Below the pieces are notes generated by a model, which worked only from the letters and a program-made list of their open reading frames with translations, was not told the origin of the DNA and did no database searches. From a bacterium (GTDB taxonomy: Bacteria > Moduliflexota > Moduliflexia > Moduliflexales > JAUQPW01), in the NCBI GenBank assembly GCA_030550175.1, contig JAUQPW010000038.1, positions 1 through 46,542 of the forward strand: a stretch of 46,542 bases of DNA, written 5' to 3'. Of this stretch, positions 16,586 to 25,212 are shown piece after piece (within the stretch, counting starts at the first letter, position 1; the number at the start of each line of letters is the position of its first letter). The position numbers and the translations under genes were made by a program.

Positions 16586-16803
16586 CCTCCCAGACCACTA
16601 AGATCTTCCAACCGTACACCGTCACTTCTATCTCCTTGTTTTTCCCTTGCTTATCGACCACCTTCTTCTTCCGGGTCACTCCCCCACACCTCTTTACTGT
16701 CTTTTATCACCTTCGCCACATATTCATCATCTCTCTCTGCACACTGCCAACTCAGGGTCCTAAATAAATTCTCTCGGATTTGCTCTTTGGTTTGTTTTCC
16801 CAT
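16586..16803 (-). pseudogene. Frameshifted remnant of an unrecognised gene
   Basis: From an ATG at 16803 the frame gives MGKQTKEQIRENLFRTLSWQ and stops at 16651 after 50 residues. In another frame the strand continues as TRKKKVVDKQGKNKEIEVTV, then YGWKILVVWE, and is cut by the MITE-like repeat. GWKILVVWE resembles the end of Vsr/DUF559-type nucleases, but this is too short for assignment. The frameshift and truncation indicate a broken gene. Confidence 0.35.
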
Positions 16804-16880
16804 GCATTAATTCTTCCTCTATTTCCTCTCCTTTGTCCACTTCTTTCTTATATCGAAATTTCAGCAGATGAAACTAAAAC

Positions 16881-16911
16881 TTGACAAGCCATGCAGGCTG
16901 TGGCATATGTA
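16881..16911 (+). promoter_or_regulatory. Possible sigma70-type promoter before gspF
   Basis: A consensus -35 TTGACA (16881-16886) is followed after 19 bases by TATGTA (16906-16911). The spacing is longer than ideal, and transcription from it would begin only a few bases before the ATG at 16921, giving an almost leaderless message. Treat as tentative. Confidence 0.35.
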
Positions 16912-16920
16912 ATATCCAAG

Positions 16921-18144
16921 ATGCCTACTTTCTTTTATAAAGCGACGGATACGTCAGGTAAAATTATCGATGGAACCATCGAGGCCAAGGATGAATCTGT
17001 TGTGGTAGATCGACTCCACGAGCAAGGATACTATCCTATCCAGATTGGTCTTCCTTCAGCGACGCGAGGGGATCTCACCTCTGAGGGGAGAATAAAGGCT
17101 CTTCTGGGTCGGGTTGGCGGAAAAGATGTTTTAAACTTTACCCAGCAATTGGTTATTCTCCTGGAAGCTACCATGCCTCTGGATGTCAGCCTGAGTATTC
17201 TGGTCGAATTGAGCCGAAAGGGAAAATTTCAAAATCTGGTTCGAAAAATCCTGGAGGACGTCCACGCCGGGGTTACTTTCTCAGACAGTCTGGCCAAATA
17301 CCCCTCTGTCTTCTCCAAGATGTATGTCCGGATGGTGAGATCCGGTGAGGCCAGTGGAAATTTAAGTACGGCCCTCTCATACCTTGCAGAATTCCTGGAA
17401 AGATCCCAAAGACTTCGGGAAGAGATCATTTCTGCCCTGATTTATCCGATTGTGATTACCCTGGTCAGCCTCGGAGCTATTGGAATCTTGATTACAACGG
17501 TGGTTCCACGATTTGCTACGATTTTTGAGAATATGGGTCAACAAATGCCCATGACTTTATCTGTATTGATTTTATTGAGTGAGGGAATCAAAAGTTACTG
17601 GTGGGCAGGATTGGGAACTCTTTGGGCAGGTGTTCTGCTCTATCGACATTTTATAAAAGATCCTGAGATCCGATTAACGCTGGATAGCTGGAAATTAAAA
17701 ATCCCCCTGGTAAAAAATTTCGTTCAAGGCAAAGAAGTGGCCAGGTTTTCCCGTACTTTAGGAACCTTGATGGCCGGGGGGGTCCAGTTACTACAGGCTT
17801 TGCAAATCGTTCGAGAAGTGGTTGAGAATACCTATATAGCTTCCCAAGTCCGCAGCATCAGTGAAAGAATCACAGAGGGTCAAAACATCTCCCGTCCCCT
17901 GGGAGAAAGTCAGGTTTTCCCTCCTATGGCCGTACGTATGCTGGCCGTGGGAGAAGAGGTCGGAAAATTGGAGGAGATGCTCTTTAAAATTGCAGATATT
18001 TACGACGAGGAGGTCCGTAGAACCCTTAACCGCTTCATTCGACTCATCGAACCCATGATTATCGTCATTATGGGACTGATTGTGGGTCTGCTGGTCTACT
18101 CCATTGCGACGTCAATTTTTAGTATCAGCAATATACCCTTTTAG
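16921..18144 (+). CDS. gspF: Type II secretion / type IV pilus inner-membrane platform protein, GspF/PilC family
   Basis: The 407-aa protein begins MPTFFYKATDTSGKIIDGTI, the usual start of GspF/PilC, so I prefer the ATG at 16921 to one at 16891. Two T2SSF domains (about residues 65-190 and 270-395) carry the paired motifs RSGEASGNLSTAL and AVGEEVGKLEEML. Three hydrophobic segments anchor it in the inner membrane (residues 160-190, 215-235 and the C-terminus). It is the platform on which the assembly ATPase acts; a matching ATPase gene lies at 39293-41089. Three pseudopilin genes follow directly, so this is a partial gsp locus. No good ribosome site is visible. Confidence 0.93.
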   Translation: MPTFFYKATDTSGKIIDGTIEAKDESVVVDRLHEQGYYPIQIGLPSATRGDLTSEGRIKALLGRVGGKDVLNFTQQLVILLEATMPLDVSLSILVELSRKGKFQNLVRKILEDVHAGVTFSDSLAKYPSVFSKMYVRMVRSGEASGNLSTALSYLAEFLERSQRLREEIISALIYPIVITLVSLGAIGILITTVVPRFATIFENMGQQMPMTLSVLILLSEGIKSYWWAGLGTLWAGVLLYRHFIKDPEIRLTLDSWKLKIPLVKNFVQGKEVARFSRTLGTLMAGGVQLLQALQIVREVVENTYIASQVRSISERITEGQNISRPLGESQVFPPMAVRMLAVGEEVGKLEEMLFKIADIYDEEVRRTLNRFIRLIEPMIIVIMGLIVGLLVYSIATSIFSISNIPF

Positions 18145-18209
18145 AAACCATCTCAAAACCCCCAACAGAACCGGGAATCTACAACGGTACATTCCCCTGG
18201 TAGGACAAA

Positions 18210-18887
18210 ATGACATTTCGCTTTACATCTAAACAGACTCAAGGGATGGGGTTTTCAGCTCCCGGCTTCATGAATCCCGGATTTACCCTGACCATGAGGA
18301 TAAGAACTATTTTTGGAGCCGTTTCTAACCGTACAAGGCAAAAAGAACTCGTTAACAGATCCATGTGCCTTGAAGAGCGTACCTGGTATCTCAAAAATAA
18401 AGGCTTCTCCCTCATTGAGATGGTCATAGTTTTGGTCATTGCTTCTTTCATCCTGGCCACGGTAACCCCTTCTTTTTTTAAGAGCCTTGCCAACCTGGAA
18501 CAGAGGACGGTCATTAATAAACTCGCCACTACCTTACGATATGCAAGAAGCCAGGCGGTGACCATGAAGCAGCCCTATCAGGTGTACTTAGATCTAACGG
18601 GTTATAGCTACTGGTTGACCCCTGTAGAAGGTCCGGATTCTGATCCCTCCTCACATCAGGCCAGGGAAATCGAGGTACCTGCTACTGCAACCCCTTTGGA
18701 AGCACAACTCAAAATCGAAAAGGTCTTGTTGGGCCCCAAAAAAGAGATTACCTCGGGTACGGCAGCCATTGTGTTCTATCCTCGTGGAGACTCCTCCGGT
18801 GGAGAGATCATTCTTAAAGATAGTTATAATGTTCTCCATACCATCGTGGTCGATCCCCTTACAGGGAGGGTAAAACTGAAAAAATGA
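18210..18887 (+). CDS. Pseudopilin, GspH-like
   Basis: The protein has the prepilin peptidase site NKG/FSLIEMVIVLVI, with the essential Glu at +5, followed by a globular domain ending in PLTGRVKLKK; the order in the operon and the size suggest GspH. From the ATG at 18210 it is 225 aa with a leader of about 65 residues, far longer than the usual 6-25. An ATG at 18363 would give a 14-residue leader, but neither start has a good ribosome site. The next two pseudopilins also have long leaders with starts fixed by overlap, so the long form may be real. The gene overlaps gspI by four bases. Confidence 0.8.
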   Translation: MTFRFTSKQTQGMGFSAPGFMNPGFTLTMRIRTIFGAVSNRTRQKELVNRSMCLEERTWYLKNKGFSLIEMVIVLVIASFILATVTPSFFKSLANLEQRTVINKLATTLRYARSQAVTMKQPYQVYLDLTGYSYWLTPVEGPDSDPSSHQAREIEVPATATPLEAQLKIEKVLLGPKKEITSGTAAIVFYPRGDSSGGEIILKDSYNVLHTIVVDPLTGRVKLKK

Positions 18888-19372
18888 GTTTTTTGGTCCG
18901 TGATTCGTGGCCTATCATCTGCCACTTAAAATACCCGATTCACCCCCTGTGGTCTTTAAGGGGAGGTAAAAAAACAACGGGTAAGGGGCGATGGACGCCG
19001 GAGGGGGGGTTTACCCTCCTGGAAATTATCATCGCGCTCACCATACTCAGTATCGGTCTGGTTTCGGCCATCGAAGTCTTTTCCCATGATTTGAGACTGG
19101 TTCTCTCTTCCAAGGAATATACCCAGGCTTTAACCCATGCCCAAGGGTTGATAGAAGAATTGGATCTCAATCCCTTGAAGGAAGGTACAGAAGCCGGAGA
19201 ATTTTCCGATGGCTACAGGTGGCAAAGAACGGTTACTCCTTATTCTCTAGGCCAGGAGGAGACCTCTTCTCCGGTTAAAATGTTTGAAGTGAAAGTCACC
19301 GTCTCCTGGTCTTCTGGAAATAAGACGCGGGATGTAGAATTGACCACCTTACGAACCGTTTTGGCGAAATGA
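18884..19372 (+). CDS. gspI: Pseudopilin, GspI-like
   Basis: The 162-aa protein contains the processing site EGG/FTLLEIIIALTILSIGL and the GspI-type segment ALTHAQGLIEELDLNPL followed by YRWQRTVTPY. The leader is about 41 residues if translation starts at the ATG overlapping the gspH stop (ATGA), which is the only start in reach except weak internal ones. After cleavage it would join the tip complex of the pseudopilus. Ends with another ATGA overlap into gspJ, indicating tight coupling. Confidence 0.87.
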   Translation: MSFLVRDSWPIICHLKYPIHPLWSLRGGKKTTGKGRWTPEGGFTLLEIIIALTILSIGLVSAIEVFSHDLRLVLSSKEYTQALTHAQGLIEELDLNPLKEGTEAGEFSDGYRWQRTVTPYSLGQEETSSPVKMFEVKVTVSWSSGNKTRDVELTTLRTVLAK

Positions 19373-20241
19373 GACGAAAGGTGAAAAATAAAAAGCAAAC
19401 TATAACCCCATGGTGGGTCCGAACAAAAGACAAAAGTCCAAAAGAAACTCGATCCCTGGTTTCGATCTCTGCCCCTTTCCCTTCTGAGAAGGGGTTCACT
19501 CTGCTGGAAATTCTAATTGCCATTTCTATTCTTAGCATTATTACGGCTATTATAGCCAGCAGCCTCCATGTAGGAATCCTTTCCTGGAAGCGAGGGGAAG
19601 CAGCTACGGAACGGTATCAGCAGATCCGGATTCTGACCGATGAGATGGTCCAACAACTTAAATCGATTTATCCTTACAAATTTCAAAAAGCGGGTAATAC
19701 AAAACCTCAGTTGATTTTCTACGGCGAGGAACATAGCCTGGGTTTCACGACCACCCTCGTCAAGGGTTCCAAAGGAGAGCGGGGAGGAGGTCTCATGTTT
19801 GTTTACTATGACCTGGATAACGGAAAGGGATTGATAAAAAGAGAGAAAATCGTATTTACCGGGGATATTTCAATCAAAGATTTGGGAGATCCCATAGAAT
19901 TGGACCCTGAAGTTTCTGAGCTTAAGTTTGAGTACTATGAAAAGAGCAAAAGAGATCCTCAATCCGGACGCTGGGTTAATAGTTGGGATGGAAAGTCCAA
20001 AAACCAATTACCCAAGGCGATTCGTGTTACCTTAGGCTTTCCTCGTAAAGGAAAAGCCGGTTCTTCAAACGGATCCCTGGATGAAATAACCTTTACCGTT
20101 CCTATCCTTATCGAACTTAAACCCGACCCATTTTCTGTCAATCCAACCCTTCCTCAACCGAATCTTACCGGTCCCCATGCCAATCCCCTCCTGGTCGGCC
20201 CACCTAATCCACCCCTGGAATTTGGACGTCAGGAGAAATAA
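19369..20241 (+). CDS. gspJ: Pseudopilin, GspJ-like
   Basis: The 290-aa protein has the processing site SEKG/FTLLEILIAISILS and a GspJ-type region (ATERYQQIRILTDEMVQQLK), with a proline-rich end (PTLPQPNLTGPHANPLL). The leader is again about 41 residues, basic and rich in Lys/Arg. It overlaps gspI by four bases. GspJ forms the pseudopilus tip with GspI and GspK; no gspK or gspG follows. The gene ends one base from the convergent hydrolase gene, with no terminator hairpin between them. Confidence 0.87.
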   Translation: MRRKVKNKKQTITPWWVRTKDKSPKETRSLVSISAPFPSEKGFTLLEILIAISILSIITAIIASSLHVGILSWKRGEAATERYQQIRILTDEMVQQLKSIYPYKFQKAGNTKPQLIFYGEEHSLGFTTTLVKGSKGERGGGLMFVYYDLDNGKGLIKREKIVFTGDISIKDLGDPIELDPEVSELKFEYYEKSKRDPQSGRWVNSWDGKSKNQLPKAIRVTLGFPRKGKAGSSNGSLDEITFTVPILIELKPDPFSVNPTLPQPNLTGPHANPLLVGPPNPPLEFGRQEK

Positions 20242-20242
20242 A

Positions 20243-21364
20243 TCAAGATTTTAGGAAATCCAATAACACCGCATGAAACTTCTCCGGGGCCTCCAGATGG
20301 GGGATATGTCCTACGTTCTCCAACTCTACCAGCTTACAATGGGGAATATCCTTGGCAGCGGCCTTTCCTAACTCAGGATATTGCCCAAGGGTTTTCAGTA
20401 CCTCTTCTGGAACAGAACCGCGTCCCAGGGTCGTACGGTCCTCCAGACCGATGACTAACAGAGTCGGCGGTTCGATTAAACCAAACTCATGCCGAACCGG
20501 TTGCTGATAAATCATCTGATAGGTTAAGGCCGAAGACTTCGCCCAGCGGGGATACTCTCCACTCAACATGATACGGGTACGTACTTCCACATAGGGTTCG
20601 TAGACTTCCGGTTTCCACTCCACCACGTAACGTTTAAAAAAAGCCCGTATTTTCTCCGGCGTCTGGGTCATTTCGTTTTCAATCAGCTTTTCTAAAGACA
20701 GAGGTGGAACTTTAAACCGATAATCTTCCAATCCTATGGGGTTTTCCAATATCAGGTGGGTAGTTCGTTGGGGATAGTTTCGGGCAAAGCGCACCGCCAG
20801 CATTCCACCCATGGAATGACCCACCACGGCAACCTTTTCGACTTTGAGATGATCCAGCAATTGAGCCGTGTTGGCAGCTAAAAGATCAAAGCTGTAATGA
20901 ATATCAGGCTTGGCCGATTTCCCAAAACCGACCTGATCCGGGACAATGACCCGATACCCGGCCTTCGATAAGACCTGGATCGTATTCTCCCAGTAACTTC
21001 CGTAGAAATTCTTTCCATGTAAAAGCACAACAGCCCGTCCATTACCCGTACCAGAGGGCTGTACATCCATATAAGCCATTCGGAGGGGCTGCCCTTCAAT
21101 CTCCAGAGGGAGATAATGTACGGGATAAGGATAGGGAAGGGACTCCAACGCAATGCCAAGGGCCGTGGTATAAACGGGAAGTTCCCCCTCCCTGGTCTCA
21201 ACTCCGGTCGTAGAGGATAAATGGCTACCCAGCAGAAGAACCCCTAATAGGCCGATAAGAGCCAAATTCCCGGTGAGTCTTCTTTTTTGCCTGGGGAAAG
21301 GCCCAGTAAACAAAAAAGACCTTGGAACTGTAAAGATCAACTTTCGAAGAAATCTATTTGGCAT
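20243..21364 (-). CDS. Alpha/beta hydrolase, probably exported or membrane-anchored
   Basis: This 373-aa protein has a basic start and one hydrophobic segment (about residues 33-50, LALIGLLGVLLLGS), so the catalytic domain is probably outside the inner membrane. The alpha/beta hydrolase fold is clear: oxyanion region VVLLHGKNFYGSYW, nucleophile GHSMGG, acid in VIGLEDRTT, and histidine in NVGHIPHLE near the end. The cap domain is about 80 residues. Substrate is unknown; relatives include esterases and epoxide or haloalkane hydrolases. AAGGAG lies seven bases before the ATG. It is transcribed alone, convergent to the pseudopilin operon. Confidence 0.88.
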   Translation of the reverse strand: MPNRFLRKLIFTVPRSFLFTGPFPRQKRRLTGNLALIGLLGVLLLGSHLSSTTGVETREGELPVYTTALGIALESLPYPYPVHYLPLEIEGQPLRMAYMDVQPSGTGNGRAVVLLHGKNFYGSYWENTIQVLSKAGYRVIVPDQVGFGKSAKPDIHYSFDLLAANTAQLLDHLKVEKVAVVGHSMGGMLAVRFARNYPQRTTHLILENPIGLEDYRFKVPPLSLEKLIENEMTQTPEKIRAFFKRYVVEWKPEVYEPYVEVRTRIMLSGEYPRWAKSSALTYQMIYQQPVRHEFGLIEPPTLLVIGLEDRTTLGRGSVPEEVLKTLGQYPELGKAAAKDIPHCKLVELENVGHIPHLEAPEKFHAVLLDFLKS

Positions 21365-21545
21365 AGAATAACTCCTTCACTTTGGGTTAAAGTTAAAGGG
21401 TAACTACCAACCCGAATCGCCTCTACGTAATTATGCAACCTTTTCCCGGTGAAGGGGTAGAAGAAATTAAACCCCTCGGCCCTACAGCTTACTCTTCCTC
21501 CTTTCCACTTCTTCTTTATTTAGCGGAATTTATCCATTTTCTTCC

Positions 21546-21573
21546 TTGACTTTCGCCTTTTATTTGCTATATT
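21546..21573 (+). promoter_or_regulatory. Sigma70-type promoter
   Basis: TTGACT (21546-21551) and TATATT (21568-21573) are 16 bases apart, about 73 bases upstream of the ATG at 21647. It probably drives the small hypothetical gene and perhaps the following phosphatase-methyltransferase-trp genes. Confidence 0.55.
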
Positions 21574-21646
21574 GAAATACGATCTGGCCGGTAACCAAAA
21601 CCGGGCAATGTTTTAAGCGGCATTTAAAGTGAAGGAGCGCACAGGT

Positions 21647-21952
21647 ATGAAGAATCAATTTATCATAGATGGTGACATATTGGATCAGCCTTTTCGTAAA
21701 TTAAAAAGTGAGATTAAAAGGTTAAGAGAGCTTCAGGCTCCTGTTCCCCAAAAGGGGGATACCATTTTAAAAATAACTTATATTGGTAACGCCAGGAAAA
21801 AGGGAGTTTCCTTGAGGCAGCTTGCCGAATCGATTATTAAGGTTTTAAGGGGTTCTGCTTTTAGTTCACGCAATCAAATTTGCGAACAACAAATTGTTCG
21901 AAAGATCGATCCCCAAAATCCCCGAACGATCATCGAAGTAGAAGTTGTGTAG
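21647..21952 (+). CDS. Hypothetical protein (101 aa)
   Basis: I recognise no family. The ATG at 21647 has AAGGAG nine bases upstream. The protein is basic, without signal peptide or membrane segments, and looks like a small alpha/beta domain: a charged helix (FRKLKSEIKRLRELQ), a strand-like GDTILKITYIG, a helix with GVSLRQLAESIIKVL, and a C-terminal strand TIIEVEVV. It sits alone, just before the phosphatase gene, with its own promoter-like sequence. The ribosome site and codon use support a real gene. Confidence 0.7.
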   Translation: MKNQFIIDGDILDQPFRKLKSEIKRLRELQAPVPQKGDTILKITYIGNARKKGVSLRQLAESIIKVLRGSAFSSRNQICEQQIVRKIDPQNPRTIIEVEVV

Positions 21953-22034
21953 CCGGATTGGATTTTTTCGTTGACGTTTTAGAAAATTATCGCTTATGGT
22001 TATAAGGACTGAAAAAATTTTGTAGAGGTAGAAG

Positions 22035-22688
22035 ATGCGGTTAATTTTAGTCCGGCACGGAGAAACCTTATGGAATGAAACCCAGCGCTGTCAAGGCTTT
22101 AGCGATATTGAACTCAGTCCGAGAGGTCGGGAACAGGCCGAACTTTTGGCCTTGGCTTTAAAACAGGAGCCTGTCCAGGCTATTTATTCAAGCCCTTTGA
22201 AACGGGCTTACGAGACGGCCCAAATCATTGCCAGGATGTTACAGGCAACTTCCTCACGAACTTTGCCTGTGAAGGCAGATGACCAGCTCAAAGAGCTCAA
22301 TCAGGGTCAGTTAGAGGGATTGACCTCTCAGGAACTCCTGGCCTACTATCCTGATCTTATGCGGGAATGGGCTCATCGGCCTGCCACCCTGATATTACCG
22401 GGAGGAGAGTCCCTGGTACAACTTCAGGAGCGGGCCTGGCAGGCTGTTGAGCGTATTTACAAAGCCCATGCAGGACAAACCGTGGTGGTGGTGGCCCATA
22501 AGTTTACCAATTTAACCATTATCTGTAAGGCTATTCAGTTGGAATTATCCAATTTCAGAAGACTTGGACAAAATCTAGCAGCCAAGACGATCCTTGAATT
22601 CGGCGAAAAGGGTCCGGTACTGACCTGTTTAAATGATATCCATCATCTTAAAATCGGTGAAAGGGAAAAGACCAAAGGGGAGAGTTAA
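22035..22688 (+). CDS. Histidine phosphatase (phosphoglycerate mutase-like) superfamily protein
   Basis: The 217-aa protein begins MRLILVRHGETLWN, with the catalytic histidine in RHGE, then SSPLKRAYETAQII, the acid in LKELNQGQLEG, and the second histidine in VVVVAHKFTN. The residue after that His is Lys where many relatives have Gly. Such proteins include cofactor-dependent mutases, CobC-like and broad sugar-phosphate phosphatases; the sequence does not decide which. AGAGGTAGAAG precedes the ATG. It lies 38 bases before the methyltransferase gene, probably on the same transcript, upstream of the trp cluster. Confidence 0.88.
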   Translation: MRLILVRHGETLWNETQRCQGFSDIELSPRGREQAELLALALKQEPVQAIYSSPLKRAYETAQIIARMLQATSSRTLPVKADDQLKELNQGQLEGLTSQELLAYYPDLMREWAHRPATLILPGGESLVQLQERAWQAVERIYKAHAGQTVVVVAHKFTNLTIICKAIQLELSNFRRLGQNLAAKTILEFGEKGPVLTCLNDIHHLKIGEREKTKGES

Positions 22689-22726
22689 TTTTTCTTTTCC
22701 CTTTTTGTCTTTCATTTTCTTGTTGT

Positions 22727-23377
22727 ATGGACATTACGAATCCGGAAATCGAAAAATATTTAACAGATCTTATCCCGGATCGGGATGAGGTATTATTAGA
22801 GATGGAAAAAATAGGATATACGCGGGAGTTTCCCATTGTAGGCCCTCTGGTGGGTCGGTTATTATATCAAATGGTCAGGCTCACCGGGGCCAGGAAAATT
22901 TTTGAAATGGGTTCCGGGTTCGGCTATTCGGCCTATTGGATGGCTAAGGCCATGAGTCATAGGGGAGATGCTTCCTCCGGAAGTAAAATTATTTGTACCG
23001 ATGGAAAGGCAGAGAATGCCAGGCAGGCCATGGAATTTTTTAAGCGGGGAGGGGTTGCCGATTATATAGATTTTAGAGTAGGCGATGCCATAGCTATCTT
23101 GGATGCTGCCCAGGATACCTTTGATTTGATTTTTAATGATATTGATAAAGAAAGCTATCCTCTGGCTTTTGAGAAGGCCATGAAAAAGTTAAGAACAGGT
23201 GGACTTCTGATCACCGATAATGTTCTTTGGTACGGTCGTGTGCTCGATCCTAAAGCGCCGGATGCCAGTACCCGGGGCGTTCAGGAATATAACCGGCTCA
23301 TCTACCGTTCCGAGGCTTTTATTTCTAATATTATTCCCATTCGGGATGGGGTAGCCCTTAGCTTGAAAATACGTTAA
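22727..23377 (+). CDS. SAM-dependent O-methyltransferase (caffeoyl-CoA/catechol O-methyltransferase-like)
   Basis: The 216-aa protein has the class I methyltransferase fold with SAM-binding loop FEMGSGFGYSAYWMA, an acidic residue ending the next strand (IICTDGKAENA), a metal-binding region FDLIFNDIDKESYP, and ITDNVLWYGRVLDP, where family members bind the catalytic divalent metal (Asp-Asn). This matches the O-methyltransferase 3 family, usually acting on catechol-like hydroxyls. The substrate is unknown. No strong ribosome site precedes the ATG. It lies 83 bases before trpD. Confidence 0.88.
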   Translation: MDITNPEIEKYLTDLIPDRDEVLLEMEKIGYTREFPIVGPLVGRLLYQMVRLTGARKIFEMGSGFGYSAYWMAKAMSHRGDASSGSKIICTDGKAENARQAMEFFKRGGVADYIDFRVGDAIAILDAAQDTFDLIFNDIDKESYPLAFEKAMKKLRTGGLLITDNVLWYGRVLDPKAPDASTRGVQEYNRLIYRSEAFISNIIPIRDGVALSLKIR

Positions 23378-23460
23378 ATAGCTCCAAGGTTCCAGGTTAA
23401 CTGAGTTTAAGATTTTAGCCTCTGGACTCTAGACTTCGGACTTTGGGCTATGGACTTTTT

Positions 23461-24474
23461 ATGATTCAAGATCTATTGAAAAGTCTCGTTCTTAAACAGG
23501 ATCTCAGTCAACACGATGCGGAAACGGCCATGCGACAAATTATGGCCGGAGAGTTAACTCCTTCCCAAACTGCAGGTTTTCTGGTTGCCCTGACTATGAA
23601 GGGGGAAACGGTCGAGGAAATCACCGGTATGACCAAAGTCATGAGGGAATTCAGCGAGAAAGTTCGGGTAGACGGAGCGGTTCTGGACGTTTGTGGTACC
23701 GGAGGAAGTGGTCTTCCCAGGTTTAATGTTTCAACGACCAGCGCTTTTATCCTGGCAGCCGGAGGGGTTAAAGTTGCAAAGCATGGTAACCGGGGGGCAG
23801 GGGGAAGATGTGGCAGCTTAGATGTGGTCGAAGGTCTGGGGGCTCAGATCAACCTGGGACCGGCCCAAGTTGAAAAGTGCCTTCAGCAAACCAACCTGGG
23901 GTTCATCTCGGCTCCACTCTTTCATCCGGCCATGAAAAATGTAGTCCCGGTGCGAAAAGAGCTGGGAATCCGAACCATATTTAACATCCTGGGACCTTTA
24001 ACAAATCCTGCCGGAGCCCAATATCAGGTCTTGGGGGTCTCTGATCCCCACGTAGCCACCAAGATGTTAGAAGTATTAAGGAACTTGGGGAGTCAACGGG
24101 TGATGGTGGTCCATGGTGAAGATGGGTTAGATGAAATAACCCTAACAGGCAAAACCCTGGTCTGGGAATTATATCAGGGCGAAATTCATAGCTATAGCCT
24201 GCAACCGGAAGATTTTAACATATCCCCTTGTACTTTTGACGAAATAGCCGGCGGAGATGTTCATCAAAATGTCCTCATCGTTCGGGGGATTTTAGAAGGG
24301 GCTTATCTAGGTCCTAAACGAGATCTCGTCTTACTCAATGCAGCAGCCGGATTCCTGGTTTATGGGGTCGTCCAAAATCTTAAAGAGGGGTTGGAGCTGG
24401 CCCGGGATATCTTAGAAAGTGGTAAGGCGCGGGCTAAACTAGAAGCCTACATTGAAGTCAGCCGGAATTGTTAA
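23461..24474 (+). CDS. trpD: Anthranilate phosphoribosyltransferase
   Basis: TrpD transfers phosphoribose from PRPP to anthranilate. The 337-aa protein has the N-terminal helical domain (LTPSQTAGFLVALTMKGET) and the PRPP loop VCGTGGSG, followed by VAKHGNRGAGGRCGSLDVVE, NILGPLTNPA, and the metal-binding DGLDEI. The stretch after KHGNR differs from the common SVSSKSGSADV form, so substrate contacts may be unusual. I chose the ATG at 23461 over a TTG at 23443. Upstream is a run of GGACTT-like microrepeats and no good Shine-Dalgarno. It is the first of five trp genes; trpE and trpG are not in the window. Confidence 0.93.
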   Translation: MIQDLLKSLVLKQDLSQHDAETAMRQIMAGELTPSQTAGFLVALTMKGETVEEITGMTKVMREFSEKVRVDGAVLDVCGTGGSGLPRFNVSTTSAFILAAGGVKVAKHGNRGAGGRCGSLDVVEGLGAQINLGPAQVEKCLQQTNLGFISAPLFHPAMKNVVPVRKELGIRTIFNILGPLTNPAGAQYQVLGVSDPHVATKMLEVLRNLGSQRVMVVHGEDGLDEITLTGKTLVWELYQGEIHSYSLQPEDFNISPCTFDEIAGGDVHQNVLIVRGILEGAYLGPKRDLVLLNAAAGFLVYGVVQNLKEGLELARDILESGKARAKLEAYIEVSRNC

Positions 24475-24546
24475 TCAAACAAAAGGGATAAAGGCATAGG
24501 GCGAAGGTAGGGCTTCCCTGGCCTTTCCATTTTTCACCTTACGGGT

Positions 24547-25212
24547 ATGGTTCAAATCAAAATCTGCGGAATTCGAGACCTGGAGACGGCCGGTTTTTGT
24601 ATTGAGCAGGGAGTAAATTTTCTGGGGTTAGTTTTTTATCCACCCAGTAAGCGCTATATAGATCCCATCGCCGCTCGGGACATTGTCCGGACTTTCCGGG
24701 ATCAGGTTAAATTTGTGGGGGTGTTCCTGGACTCCCCTCAGGAAGAGGTTAATCGGATTGCAGAACAGGTAGAGCTGGATTATGTCCAGCTTCATGGCAA
24801 GGAAAGCCCAGAGTATTGCCGGAAGATCCTCCGACCGGTTATTAAAACCTTTGGGGTGGGTCCCGGGTTTGACTCAACAAAGTTAGCGTTATATCAACAA
24901 AACGTCCTCTACTATCTCTTCGATAACATCAAAGGGGGAAGTGGACAGATTTTTGATTGGACCCGGCTAAAAAGGATGACCCAGGAAGTGAAGTTAACTT
25001 CTAAAAAACCGTTTTTTTTGGCGGGAGGATTAACCCCGGAGAATGTCAGTAAAGCTATTCAAGAGACTTCTCCCATGGCCGTTGATGTAAGTTCTGGTGT
25101 TGAAACCGAGGGTCGAAAGGATCCAGCAAAGATTAAGAAATTTGTTGAAAGGGTTCGTGGTTGGGAGTCCGCGGTTCTTAACGGATGGCAGACCATAGAC
25201 CCTGCAGGATAG
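24547..25212 (+). CDS. trpF: Phosphoribosylanthranilate isomerase
   Basis: TrpF performs the Amadori rearrangement of phosphoribosylanthranilate to CdRP. The 221-aa TIM barrel begins VQIKICGIRDLETA with the catalytic Cys, continues NFLGLVFYPPSKRYI and VQLHGKE, and has the catalytic Asp in LFDNIKGGSG and the phosphate-binding PFFLAGGLTPENV and VDVSSGVE. Length and motifs are complete. The stop codon abuts the trpB start with no gap. The C-terminal tail (about 15 residues after RVRGWE) is longer than usual. Confidence 0.95.
   Translation: MVQIKICGIRDLETAGFCIEQGVNFLGLVFYPPSKRYIDPIAARDIVRTFRDQVKFVGVFLDSPQEEVNRIAEQVELDYVQLHGKESPEYCRKILRPVIKTFGVGPGFDSTKLALYQQNVLYYLFDNIKGGSGQIFDWTRLKRMTQEVKLTSKKPFFLAGGLTPENVSKAIQETSPMAVDVSSGVETEGRKDPAKIKKFVERVRGWESAVLNGWQTIDPAG

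Noticed and set aside
23401..23460. GGACTT-like microrepeats before trpD as a regulatory array or trp leader
   Set aside because: No leader peptide with tryptophan codons, no T-box and no terminator/antiterminator pair is visible; it looks like a dispersed microrepeat.
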